DNA of 64,000 nt. It comes from Rhizophagus clarus (taxonomy: Eukaryota; Glomeromycota; Glomeromycetes; Glomerales; Glomeraceae). Positions 12,177 to 23,107 of this stretch are shown here, in pieces. The stretch lies in the NCBI GenBank assembly GCA_015698045.1, contig BLAL01000053.1, forward strand, positions 250,501 to 314,500. Direction: 5' to 3'. Position 1 is the stretch's first letter. Every line of letters begins with the position of its first letter. The notes below the pieces were generated by a model. It had not been told where the DNA came from. It worked only from the letters and a program-made list of their open reading frames with translations, and did no database searches. A program made the position numbers and the translations under genes.

Positions 12177-15100
12177 CTAATCTACTACTAATTTTTTTAA
12201 TTCTTCTTTCTCTTGTTCTAATTCTGATTTCAGCTCATCTGAATTCTTTTTTAACGAATTTACATATTCTGTCATCATGCTAGAATTTAATTGAATTCTG
12301 GTTCCTTTCTGACAATTAGTAGGAAATTTAAAAATATTGTATTTATCGAGAATAAAAGAATTCAGCTTAAAAACATCGTTAATCTTAAGAGCAACTTCCA
12401 ACTCTTTATTTTTTTGAACAATATTCATTAAGGAATTATAACCTTTGCTCAATTGCAATAGCCCATTCCTATATTTTACAAGAGTATCTTGAAATTTTCT
12501 AGTATATTCATCAGTAATCATTATTTGAGTAATTTTATTTTCAATGTTAACCACAATATTAGTAGGACTTTCTGGACAATTACGATAATTTTGCAGTTTA
12601 ACAATAGCCTCATTTCGCAAAGCTAGAAAATCATCTTTGGCTTTTAGAAAATTATTAACTTGATTGAAAATCTGTTTTCTTTTCTTGGCATTATAAGATG
12701 CTGAAGTTCTCAATAATTCTTGCTCAAGTTCGATCATCTCCTTTTGTATAGCTTCTCTTTCTTTATGAATCTTCTTAGTATCTTCTCCACGTACCATTTT
12801 ATTTGTAAATTCCTTTTTGATTTTGATCAGTTCTTTTTTTTTGTCTTTTAGCTTTTTGATGTATTCATAATCAAGGTTAATTAGTCTTTGTTCTAATTTA
12901 TTTATTTTATTCTCTTTAATCTGAAAAGCTTGGATTAACTGTCTTTTGATTTGCTCTTCATTAATCAATTTTTGTTCCAATTGAACAATTTCTTCATCAA
13001 ATTGAGCAATTTCCTTTTTCAATTTAGAATTCGATTTACTAAGTTTTTGATCTTGTGGGAGACTTTTTGCCATGTTGTGTAAAGCGACTTTTCCTTCTTC
13101 CATTTGCTGATAATTAACTTGAAATTGACTTAATTTATTTTCTAATTGCTCTTTTTGTTTAATTAAGCTTTCTTTCTGAGACTTTAATTCATAAATATTA
13201 GTTCTTGTTTGTTGAATTAATTTTCCTTGTAGATTAATTTTTTCTTGTTCTAATTGACTGATTCGAGTTTGAACCTGCTGGCTAATCAGTTTATTTTGTT
13301 TCGATTGTTCAGTTAAACTACTAGATAAAGCCTGCTTTTCGTTTTGCAGGCAAATAATTTGTGTCTGTAAAGTATTTTCTTTTTCTGCAAATTCTTTGAG
13401 ATGTGTAGCTAAAATTAGTCTCAGATTTTGATTATTTTGCTCAAATTGAAAATTTCTTTGTTCTAAATTAACTAGTTCCATTTGAATATTTTGATAAGCC
13501 AACTGCTTTTCTTTCAACTCATTTTGAGAACTTTGATAATAAATCTCAGCAATCTTTTCTAATTTAAAATTTTTACAATCTTGATTTTTATATTGGTTTT
13601 GCTGAAATACTAACTCTTGTATATTTGTTTCCGTTTGGGTTATTTGATCATGTATATTATTTTTTTCTTGATTTACTAACTGATTAACTTGAATTTGAAA
13701 TTGCTTTTTAGCCAATTTACCTTGCCTTGTTTGTTCAATTAAATTGTCTAACAATTCTTGTTCAAATTTAATCATTTCTTTATATGTTTCCTCAGTACTT
13801 TCTTTACTACTTATTGTTTTATCTGTAAATTTCTTTTTGATTTTTTCTTTGTTTTTTAGCTTTTTAATACTATGTTCACACTCAAATTTAATTAGTTTTT
13901 GTTCTAATTCATTTATTTTATTTTCTTTAATCCGTAAAGCTTGAGTTAATTGTTCTTTGATTTGTTCTTCATTAATCAATTTTTGTTCCAATTGAACAAT
14001 TCCTTCATCAAATTGGACAATTTTCTTTTCCAACTTAACATTCAACTTAACATTAAGTTTATTAAGTTTTTGATCCTGTAAAAGGCCTTCTACCATATAT
14101 CGTAAAGTGACCTTTTCTTCTTCTATTTGATGATAATTATTTTGTGATTGATTTAATTTGTTTTCTAATTGCTCTTTTTGTTCAATTAAGATTTCTTTCT
14201 GAGATTTTATTTCGTAAATATTAGTAACTGTTTGCAGAATTAATTTTTCTTGTAGATTAGTCTTTTCTTGATCTAACTGAATGATTTGTGTTTGAACTTG
14301 CTGATTAATCAATTCACACTGTTTTAGTTGTTCAGTTAAACTACTGGCCAAACTTTGTTTTTCCTTTTGCAAACAAGCAATCTGTGTTTGTAAAGTATTC
14401 TCTTTTTCTGCAAATTCCTTAATCTGTATAGCTAAAACCAATCTCAGATTTTGAATATCTTGTTCAAATTGAAATTTTTTCTGTTGCAGATTAATCAATT
14501 CCATTTTTATATTTTGGGATGCCAATTGCTTAACTTTTAACTCATTTTGAGAACTTTGATAAGTTCCAGAAATTTTTTCTAATTTAAGACTATCATCATC
14601 ACGATTTTTATGATAATTTTGCAATTCTTGTATATCAGTTTCTATTTGATTTAATTGATCTTGCATGTTGTTTTTTTCTTGATTTAACTGATTAACTCGA
14701 ATTTGAACTTTATGATTATTCAGTTTATTTTGCTTCAATTGTTCAATTGAATTATTCAACAATTCTTGTTCTAATTTAATCATCTCTCCTTGTTTAGATT
14801 CTTTGTCCTTACAAATATCTTTAGTAATATTTCCATATAATACCATTTCATCTAAATATTCCGTGTTGATTTCAATTGGTTTTTTTTCTTTATCACTTAG
14901 CTTTTCAATATGTGTATAATCAAGATTAACTAGTTTCTGTTTTAGTTCGTTGATTTTATTTTCTTTAATCTGTAAAGCTTGGGTTAATTGCATTTTAATT
15001 TGTTCTTCATTAGTTAATTTTTGTCCCAATTGAACAATTTCTTTTTCTAACTGAGCAATTACTTTTCCCAGTTTAGCATTTACTTTAATATTAAATTTTG

Positions 15101-16335
15101 ATCTTGCGAAAGGCCTCCTACCATAAAACGCAAAGTAACCTTTTCTTCTTCTATTTGCATGTAGTTAACTTGAAATTGACTTAGTCTATTTTCTAATTGT
15201 TCTTTTTGTTCAACTAAACTTTCTTTCTGAGATTTTAATTTGTAAATATTAGCTTCTGTTTGTTGGATTAATTTTCCTTGCAGATTAATTTTTTCTTGAT
15301 CTAATTGATCGATTCGATTTTGTACTTGCTGATTAATCAGTTTATTTTGTCCCAGTTGTTCACTTAAACTTCCAGTTAAAGCTTGCTTTTCATTTTGCAA
15401 GCAAGTAATCTGAGTTTGTAAAGTATTTTCTTTTTCTGCGAATTCTTTAATTTGTATAGCTAAGGATAATCTCAAATTTTGAATATTTTGCTCAAATTGA
15501 AAATTTCTTTGTTGTAAATCAATTAATTCCGTTTGAATATTTTGGTATACCAATTGCTTTTCTTTTAACTTATCTTGGGAATAAGTTTCAGCAAACACTT
15601 TTAAGTTAAGATTTTCATCATCATGATTTTTAATTTGATTTTGCTGAAATTTTAATTCTTGCGTATTGGTTTCCGTTTAAGTTAATTTATCTTGCAAATT
15701 AATTTTTTCTTGAATTTGAACTTGTTGATTAATTTGATTATTTGGATTTAACTGTTTAATCAAATCTGCGAATTTCTTAATTTTTATGGCTAGATTTAAT
15801 TTCAAATTTTGATTATCTTGTTCGATTTGAGAATTTCTTTGTTGTAAATTAATAAATTTCTTTTGAATATTTTGATATGCTATTTGTTTTTCTTTCAATT
15901 CAGCTTGAGAACTTTGATAATAAACTTCAGCTATCTTTTCTAACTTAATAAGTTCATGCTCAATATCATCTTTTTTTTGTTTTAATTCAAAAAATTTTAA
16001 TTCTAAAGATTCTTCCAAAATTTTATTTGATTCTTCACTACTAGTAAAATCAAGTAAATGACTTGTATAACATTCTTGTGAATGAAATATAGTAATGATA
16101 TTTTCATATCCAATATAAATATTTTAAAAATAAGATTATTAATATTACAATTTATGTATTTTACGTAATATTTACATTTAAGTTTAAAGATCACCTACCT
16201 TTAACTTTCTTGGTACTTGTAACTAGTTTATTATGTTATAAATTTGTTAAAAAAAAAAAAATTAGAATAATTTCAATTTATGTTGAATACCCATGTTCGT
16301 ACTATGCTTTTACCTTTATCGTTGCTTTGAGTCAT
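12177..16335 (-). pseudogene. Long coiled-coil repeat gene, probably broken
   Basis: On the minus strand a coiled-coil protein runs from about 16074 to 12177, rich in Q, E, K, L and N. It consists of repeats of about 1.01-1.05 kb; the phrase KLINEEQIK recurs near 15000, 13965 and 12955. The frame is cut by an in-frame TAA at 15677-15679 (CAA in sister repeats) and by a one-base loss in an A run near 15095. The first repeat is internally shortened. A non-repeated C-terminal domain of about 190 residues follows 'KKRKQIF'. A 22-nt first exon (16335-16314, MTQSNDK) could splice to 16074 in matching phase. Just upstream of that acceptor the frame reads HSQECYTSHLLDF, resembling the C-terminal tail of local kinases, so a lost kinase domain is possible. 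The two lesions could also be assembly errors. Confidence 0.65.
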
Positions 16336-16504
16336 TACTGAAAAATTATATTGAAATTATTCTTAGAAAGCAGGTTGATTTTTATTAGGCGAATTTAGTA
16401 GAGTACTGTACATATATATAGTTGTCTCACTTGCCTGCGTATATAAAATATAGATGCCAATTTTCAGGTTTTAGAACCGGATTTATTTAAATAGGTAACA
16501 CGAT

Positions 16505-16830
16505 GATGTTCTTGGAAGCTTCCAATCAGGTTTCATTAGAATCGGAAATTCCATTGAAAGCTTCTAATCAGGCTTCATTGGAATTGGAAGTTCTATTGGA
16601 AGCTTCCAGTCAAATTTCTTTAGACATAGTCGATGGAAGTTTCCAATTAAATTTCTTTGGACCTAGTCGTTGGAAGTTCCATTGGAATCAGTCAATCAAA
16701 TTTCTTTGAACATAGTCATTGCTGTATTGGGAGTTTTAATAGTACTTTTCAATCAAATTTCTATGGACATTTGATATAGTCATTAGATGTTCCATTGGAA
16801 TCTTCCAATTCTTCTAATACCATAATTGGT
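16505..16830. repeat. Degenerate GGAAGCTTCCAAT motif island
   Basis: Phrases like TGGAAGCTTCCAATCA and TCAAATTTCTTTGG recur about every 45-55 bases with heavy variation. The first 200 bases happen to be open on the plus strand (16503-16709), but that frame is pure repeat translation and is not called a gene. Confidence 0.55.
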
Positions 16831-17998
16831 AATTTCATTACAATAACATACATAATTTTCGATAGTCATCATTTTTTTCTGGTTTTTTCCTATTTAGAGA
16901 AAACAATGACAAACCTAGTAGAATTCTCGCTTTACTAAATAAATAAAATAAATTACATATATTATTTATGATTAAGTGTTAGTAGTAATGAGTATCCATT
17001 AAAAGAGAAATATCAAGTAATATCAAATACAATTTTCAAGTTTCAAATTCCTAAATAAATTCAAATGTTGAAGTTGCTAAAATATTGATTATAGGTACTA
17101 ATATTGTTGTTCCGAACATTGAGAATATTAGTTGAGAAATGGAAAAATATGATAACAGAACAAGAATTAGTGATAATGGAAGAAGATAAAGCAAAATAAG
17201 AATATTTACACAAAAATCCAAAGAAAGGGCTACAGGGAATGATAATAATTGAATTATTAAAATTGTTGTATTCTGTGCTATTGCTAAATTCCTATTTTTT
17301 TATTTTGTTTTTTTATAGGTTTTTAAGAACATCCTCTTGTTGTTTCAGAAGACTGTCCTAAAGTACTCTTTCCTTTAGTATCAGGATATGAATAGGTGAT
17401 CATCAGTAGTTTTGATTGCCAGCTGCTGAAATTTGGAGAAGGTTTTCAAATTTTTCAAAATATCTGTTCTCACTTAGACGCTGACTACTAGTCCACAGGG
17501 TCGCTTTTTATATCTTTTCGAGAATACTGCAGAGTGCATACGATTTCCATCTTTGCAAGAGTCTAATTTCTTGGGATCCAAATGACTGCCACATCCCAAA
17601 TGAGTACGTCCAAAAGCCCTGGTTTAAAATGGGTTAATTAGTTTTTTATAAAGTAATAATTTATTGTAAAATGTAATTTACCGACATGCCCTATAAAAAA
17701 ATCGAGCGAGGAATTTATAAATTTTTTAAACAAAAAAAACAGATTTTAATTTTTAAAAATGTTCGTATGTATTAATTAGCTCATTTATCTGCTGTATAAA
17801 AATATTGCAATTAATGAGAAATTTAGTAAATAAGACTAGATGTTTTACAGATGGATGTTAAATGAAAATTTATTTCATACACTTTATAATTTATATGCTT
17901 TGTTTCTTGTTTGTTCTGTATTCTCTATCTTAAAATTTCAATTTAGCAAATTTTTAAATGAAGTTTCATATATTAGTTCTATATAACCATTAACTAAA
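16831..17998. other. Spacer without a recognisable gene
   Basis: No open frame above chance and no RNA gene is recognised. The stretch includes ordinary AT-rich sequence and, at its right end, the 3' flank of the minus-strand gene ending at 17999. Confidence 0.5.
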
Positions 17999-19185
17999 TT
18001 ACAAGGGTGGAACACCAAGATAAACCCGAACAGACTCCCTGGCAGGTTGGATAACAGCATAGATTCGTTGATTGTGATGAGCTAAAAGTGCGTTGTATCC
18101 TCCAAGAGTTAAGTTCCTTAGTGCACCTCTGTTTTGAGGAAATATGATACCTACGTTAGAAGCAAGCACGCCCTGCATATTAGGGAATTCGCATAATTGA
18201 TCGGCATCACGTGTTGCAGTTGCATTAATAGCCCTGGCTCTACTAACTTGGTGGCTACAGAAAAGTATAATTAAGTCAGAAATATTTTAAAAAGAATAAA
18301 AGAATAATAATATGATTACCTTATATCAATAAGATTATAGATGGCACCATTGGGAGCACATGCTTGATTAATTGCTTGATCAATCGCACCGTTAGGGGCG
18401 CAAGCATTGGTTATTGCCTGATTGACTGTTTGATTAATCACACCGTTAGGGACGCATGCGTTGGCTATTGCTTGATTAACCGTTTGATCAATCACACCGT
18501 TAGGGGCGCATGCGTTGGCTATTGCTTGATTAACCGTTTGATCAATCACACCGTTAGGGGCGCATGCGTTGGCTATTGCTTGATTAACCGTTTGATCAAT
18601 CACACCGTTAGGGGCGCATGCGTTGGCTATTGCTTGATTAACCGTTTGATCAATCACACCGTTAGGGGCGCATGCGTTGGCTATTGCTTGATTAACCGCT
18701 TGATCAATTACACCGTTAGGGGCGCATGCGTTGGCTATTACTTGATTGACCGTTTGGTGGATCGCAACGTTAGCAACTCCTCCCTGCGCAAAAGCTTGCG
18801 TAAACCACGCGGGGGCTGCTTGCGCACCTATAACGTTTGCTATATTAAAGTAATTAATAGCTGTTTCAGATATGTAAAAAACTTACAAATGATGCATACC
18901 ACGTGTCATCAGTAATGTATGGTGATATTCATCCCATGCGCCAAGTTCAACATTCGTTACATTTCCAAGTATATCTGCAAAATACAAAAAAAAAAAAATT
19001 TTTTTTTTCTAACAAAATCTTGTGGAAAAATGTTACAATATATTATGAGACCAACCTTTCGAGGCTCGAAGTTTGTGCACTGTTAGTCCCGTTTGCCCAA
19101 TATCTTGAACAGTCGGTGGTGTTGCGGGTTGGGGTGGCATAAGGTTTTGTGGGATATTAGCCGGTAAGTTCGGTTGTTGAGCCAT
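17999..19185 (-). CDS. Unknown protein with 18-residue tandem repeats
   Basis: Four exons read on the minus strand: 19185-19056, 18974-18900, 18839-18320 and 18254-17999, giving 326 residues with matching phases and GT-AG borders. The start MAQQPNLPANIPQNLMPP is chosen because it follows an A/T-rich leader and opens a proline/glutamine-rich segment. The middle exon holds about seven 18-residue repeats of the type ANACAPNGVIDQTVNQAI. The C-terminal exon, with phrases such as LCEFPNMQGVLASNVG and VRVYLGVPPL, looks like a folded domain but matches no family I recognise. Exon 2 has an alternative donor at 18886 that would break the frame. The GC-richer repeat contrasts with the surroundings. No signal peptide or membrane segment is seen. 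Confidence 0.65.
18345..18780. repeat. 54-bp coding minisatellite, about seven units
   Basis: The marker GTTAGGG recurs at exactly 54-bp steps: 18391, 18445, 18499, 18553, 18607, 18661 and 18715. Units are nearly identical and contain GCGCATGCG. The period is a multiple of three, so copy changes keep the host frame. The antisense strand is also open across the array (18364-18915), which I treat as a shadow. Confidence 0.9.
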
Positions 19186-20206
19186 ATTTTTATTATTAAC
19201 AAAGAAAGTAAAGAAAAAAATTTTGGAAAAAAAAAAAATCAATATAGTTTATAAGCTCTTTTCATTCGTCGATCATAATCAATTTTAGAAGTATGACCTA
19301 AATATTCCGTAGGGATGAAATAATTATCACTGATTTCCTGATTTCCGCAACTCGCAAAAATTCACCGTAACCAACGTGAAATTTGATTGTACTACAAAAC
19401 AAGATTATTCATTCGATAATTATATTTTTTACTATTTTTTTTTTTTGATTAATTTTTTAATACTTTGATAGATATTAGACAAGCGTTATGAAACATACAT
19501 ATATTAATAAAGAAACTATTCTAAGAACATTGTAATGCGAGGGAAAGCTATTCTTCTTGAAATGATTTAATGTCATCAATTACTTTTTTCATACCTAAAA
19601 ATTTTTTTACTAAATTGACCCAACGGTAATTTTTTGCTTGGTGTTGTTCCATGACTATTTTTTTTAACATCATCTAAATAAGTTTCCAGCTCGGCAAAAA
19701 TTAATTCATCATCTTTTATCAGTATGGTGTATGCTGTTTGTAACATCATGAAAACATGAAAAAATAATAATCCCAGCAAAGAGAATTATTTTTGCGTTGT
19801 TTTCGTCATAGAGACGAAACCATTTATTCTAAAATTTCAGCCGGGACCCCCAGCCAAAATCATGTTGAAGCAGTGGAATCATGTAAGTCGGTAGTCACCT
19901 CAAATGCGCAGTAGTTACATGAGTATTTACTGCGTCAGTTCAAAAATTTTGCTGCGGATCCTTTAATATACGTTTATATAAGAAAAAGTGGGAAAAGATT
20001 TTAAGGAACGACTAAAAATTAATTCGATTTTATTTTTTAATATTTTTATTATACTCCCGTCTCTTTCACATAAGCTTTAATGATCGACGAGATAAATATT
20101 GTTTATGCATGAAATATTTACAACTTAAAGAATTAGATACTCAATTATTTATTACTACGGTTCAACGATATAAAATTTAATGATACAATAGTAAAAATAT
20201 ATGACC
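19186..20206. other. Spacer; one doubtful small frame
   Basis: A 67-codon minus frame at 19576-19779 (begins MLGLLFFHVF) has no recognisable features and may be chance. The stretch near 19830-19860 with GCCGGGACCCCC is unusually GC-rich for the window, but it does not fold into a tRNA cloverleaf that I can see. Confidence 0.4.
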
Positions 20207-20232
20207 TACAATCTAACTAATTTTGGAAATTA
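20207..20232 (+). promoter_or_regulatory. Shared upstream element, copy 1
   Basis: The phrase ATCTAACTAATTTTGGA is also found at 22995-23021 and 46578-46603, each time 70-90 bases before the start of a kinase copy. The downstream TTTYRTCC-like stretch is partly shared too. It may be a promoter or transcription-start element, or simply inherited flank. Confidence 0.45.
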
Positions 20233-20284
20233 AATTCCCCTTTCGTCCGAACAATATCGATATAAAGTGACATCGCACAAAATA

Positions 20285-21145
20285 ATGTCCATATTTGAAC
20301 ATATGGATGAACATAAAAATTGCAGTAACGAAAAAGACTATAAACCATGGTAATAAGTGTTTCTCATTGCATAATTAAAAGACAGACCAGCGAAAAATCA
20401 TCATATCGATGAATTTTATCAAGAATACTATTTAAATTATATGAATAATTATCCATAATAGCAACATGGATTGATGGTCAAGTAAAATATAGGAGACAAA
20501 CCAATAGAAGTTGATAAAAATAAGACCCTAAACGTATAAAAAGTTGCTTTAAAAAGGCTAAATAATTCACAGAACATGTTAAATGAGGTATTTTATATGT
20601 TAATTTTACACATGATTTTCTTTCATTAATTTATATTTATTTTGCTAATTTTAATTTAAATACAAATAATAGCTTAAAACGCATTAGGAATTAAATAATT
20701 TACACGAATTTACTATGATTATATGGAATAACTAAAGATTCAGATACTAATGATTTTTTGATGATTATACAATTTGCAGAAAAAGGAAATTTGGAATCTT
20801 TTCTTTCAAAAAAATTCAATTTCTTCTGTTAATTTGATCGGAAAGTTGTAAATATTCAATAGAATTTATGAATAATTATCATCTGGTAAACTACTTTTTC
20901 ATGACAGAAAAATGATCCTACTATGTTATCGATAGCAATATGTAATGGAATCAAGTCAGAATTTGGAAATAAAACTCCTGAAATTTATAAGAAATTAGCT
21001 TGTAAATGTATGAATTCTAATCCAGACCAACAGTATGTGAATTATTATGAATGTCAAGAAGATGAATAAGTTGATTATAAAGAAATTAAAGCTATGTTTG
21101 AAGAAGCCAATAAAAAAAAAATACCAAATATTTATACTTCATAAG
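20285..21145 (+). pseudogene. Kinase pseudogene of the two-exon subfamily
   Basis: The start region reads HKNCSNEKDYKPW, then stops follow. The VEWVPYDRF and glycine-loop segment is deleted, and the sequence resumes near TWIDGQ (about 20467). An intron remnant spans about 20587-20670. Exon 2 keeps YGITKDSDTNDF and FAEKGNLESFLSK, then jumps by deletion past the catalytic loop and DFG to ELSSGK, EFGNKTPEIYKKLAC and the tail KEIKAMFEEA. It is a close relative of the genes at 23108 and 46680 and cannot encode an active kinase. Confidence 0.8.
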
Positions 21146-21659
21146 AGAATAACTCTAATATTATTATTCAATTTAGAAGTATTTTATTCATAGTTCTTAT
21201 TATCGAATAATTAATTAATCTTAATGATTTAACTTTATTTTTTATTAATAGAATTTTAAGAATTCATTGTAACCGAGTAGTAGTAATATATTTGTTTATT
21301 AAATATTAAAATCGCGGGTAATATATGGCATTGATGAGTAACAAAATATCAATGGACAAAACATACTCAAGAATTCAACGTGAAAGTGTTATTTTCTATA
21401 CTTATATATATATGGTTTCGTATAATTATTTTGATAATCCATTCGAACTTAGTATACACAAATGTAAAATTTTACATTGATATGTTGCGTTACTAATTAA
21501 AAAAAAAATAGTACTGTTGATTAAATAAATTGAACAACAACATTCTAATATTTGTTAAATGAACTCTCTAACCGGCGCCAACATTATACTAATGTAGGTT
21601 AAAAAAAGCTTTTTAAGTTTTTTGTTATTAAACCTCTAGAAATATATTTTAATAAATAC

Positions 21660-22450
21660 TTAAAATGTACATTTCAATGAATAAATAACTAGTCGTATTT
21701 ATGTTGTAATTCCATCAATCATTCTAATTATTCTGATTTCAGTTCATCCAAATTCTTTCTTAATGAATTTACAACTCTGCCATCAGCAAATTTAAAATTA
21801 TTGTAGTTATTCTATAACATCATTGATTATTAATTTATTATAGCATTCCATTGCGAAGCATATAACTTTTTGCCTCATACTGGAAAATGAACAGGTAGAA
21901 ATGGAAGGGGTAGAGAGAATATATCCTAATGATAAATTGGTGTAAGGATATTTACATTGCAAAATATGGAAGACTTAAAGCAGAAGGGAACTCGAGGAAG
22001 CTAAGAAACAGGTGAAAGATAAATGACAAATAAACTTACTAACTATAACATTATAAATTATTTGGTTATATTATAAAGCATAATAAAAATAATTAAACCA
22101 TTATTTAAACTATAACTTACGAGCTAAAAATAATTTCATGAATGCAGTTAGTTTACTGTTAACCGCTAAAAATTACATGATGTGCAAGTATAAAGAACGA
22201 ATCGAGAGATTATAATTTACAAGCTGTAATATTGTTAATGATATTAAATTTGCCTACATTTATCCTTCTCAGTACTTAGAACAATTCAAATTTGTGTGAC
22301 GTGCTTTTACCTTTATTATTACTTTGAGCCATTACTGAATAATTATAATGTAATTCTTCCCAAAAAGCAGGATAAATATATATTATTTCTTTTATTAAAC
22401 GTCTTTATTATAGGTAACTAACTACTGTGCCTGATCTATTTTATATTCTT
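21660..22450 (-). pseudogene. Collapsed copy of the coiled-coil gene
   Basis: The right part (about 22280-22450) matches 16290-16420, including the first exon reading MAQSNNK before a GTAAAAGC donor. The left part (about 21660-21800) matches the 3' end at 12100-12290. Nearly the whole coiled-coil body between these ends is missing. The copy keeps gene order and orientation next to a kinase pseudogene. Confidence 0.6.
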
Positions 22451-22940
22451 GAAATTTGATCGGTTAAATCATGTTGGTTACTAATATTATTATGGCATGC
22501 TTAGTTTAACAATTTGAATTGCGCAAGCGGCGCAACGAACACTTGTACAAGTATACATGACAACATGAAGGTCATTAATCACGTGTACGAACAGACGATC
22601 ATTACATGATTTTCTATTGAACGTAAAATATCTTCAGCTCCACTCCAGACAATAAATGCAACAAATTTAACCTTAAAAAGTTGTTAAAATAATTTATATT
22701 ATAAATTTATTCTGTGGGTTTTTTTTTTATTTAAAATAAAAAGAACTTTTTCATTGAAATGTTCAAAAATAATGTACGACGGCTGACTTGCATTAGTAAT
22801 TTATGCAGGGGGGCGTATTAGTCGATCATGGAATTTGGAAATAAAAAAAAAAAATTATAAAATTTAAAGGTTTAACTTGAATTTTTTTTATCATCTTAAG
22901 ATTTAGACACTATATTCAATTGATTATTACTGGACACTAT

Positions 22941-22943
<3 letters not shown>

Positions 22944-22975
<32 letters not shown>

Positions 22976-22982
22976 AAAAAAA
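22944..22982. repeat. Poly-A tract
   Basis: There are thirty A, one G, then eight A. It lies just upstream of the shared kinase promoter element. It could be a retrotransposition scar or replication slippage. Confidence 0.8.
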
Positions 22983-22994
22983 TTGATATACATT

Positions 22995-23021
22995 CTACAA
23001 TCTAACTAATTTTGGAAATTA
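22995..23021 (+). promoter_or_regulatory. Shared upstream element, copy 2
   Basis: It contains ATCTAACTAATTTTGGA, shared with 20207 and 46578, and lies 87 bases before the chosen ATG at 23108. The same spacing class at the 46680 gene supports that start over the in-frame ATG at 23030, which would leave almost no leader. Confidence 0.45.
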
Positions 23022-23107
23022 TATTATAATTGTTTTTTTTCATCCTCATTGACCAAGAAGATAATATAAAACAAAATATTTATCAAAAATTCACAATAAA
23101 ATTGAAT

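Noticed and set aside
13744-13944. Plus-strand 66-codon frame
   Set aside because: It is a shadow of the minus-strand coiled-coil frame, rich in Ser/Leu as expected from antisense of Glu/Lys codons.
16003-16194. Minus-strand 63-codon frame upstream of the coiled-coil gene
   Set aside because: It is a different frame from the coiled coil and is AT-rich with no support. The spliced first exon at 16335-16314 fits better.
18391-18768. Possible CRISPR-like array (54-bp units)
   Set aside because: The units are contiguous with no unique spacers, and the sequence is coding in a eukaryotic-style gene.
18364-18915. Long plus-strand frame over the 54-bp repeat
   Set aside because: It is antisense to the spliced gene and consists of repeat translation. 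The minus strand has matching splice sites and unique flanking coding sequence.
19825-19880. Possible tRNA in a GC-rich patch
   Set aside because: No paired acceptor stem or T-loop consensus could be found.
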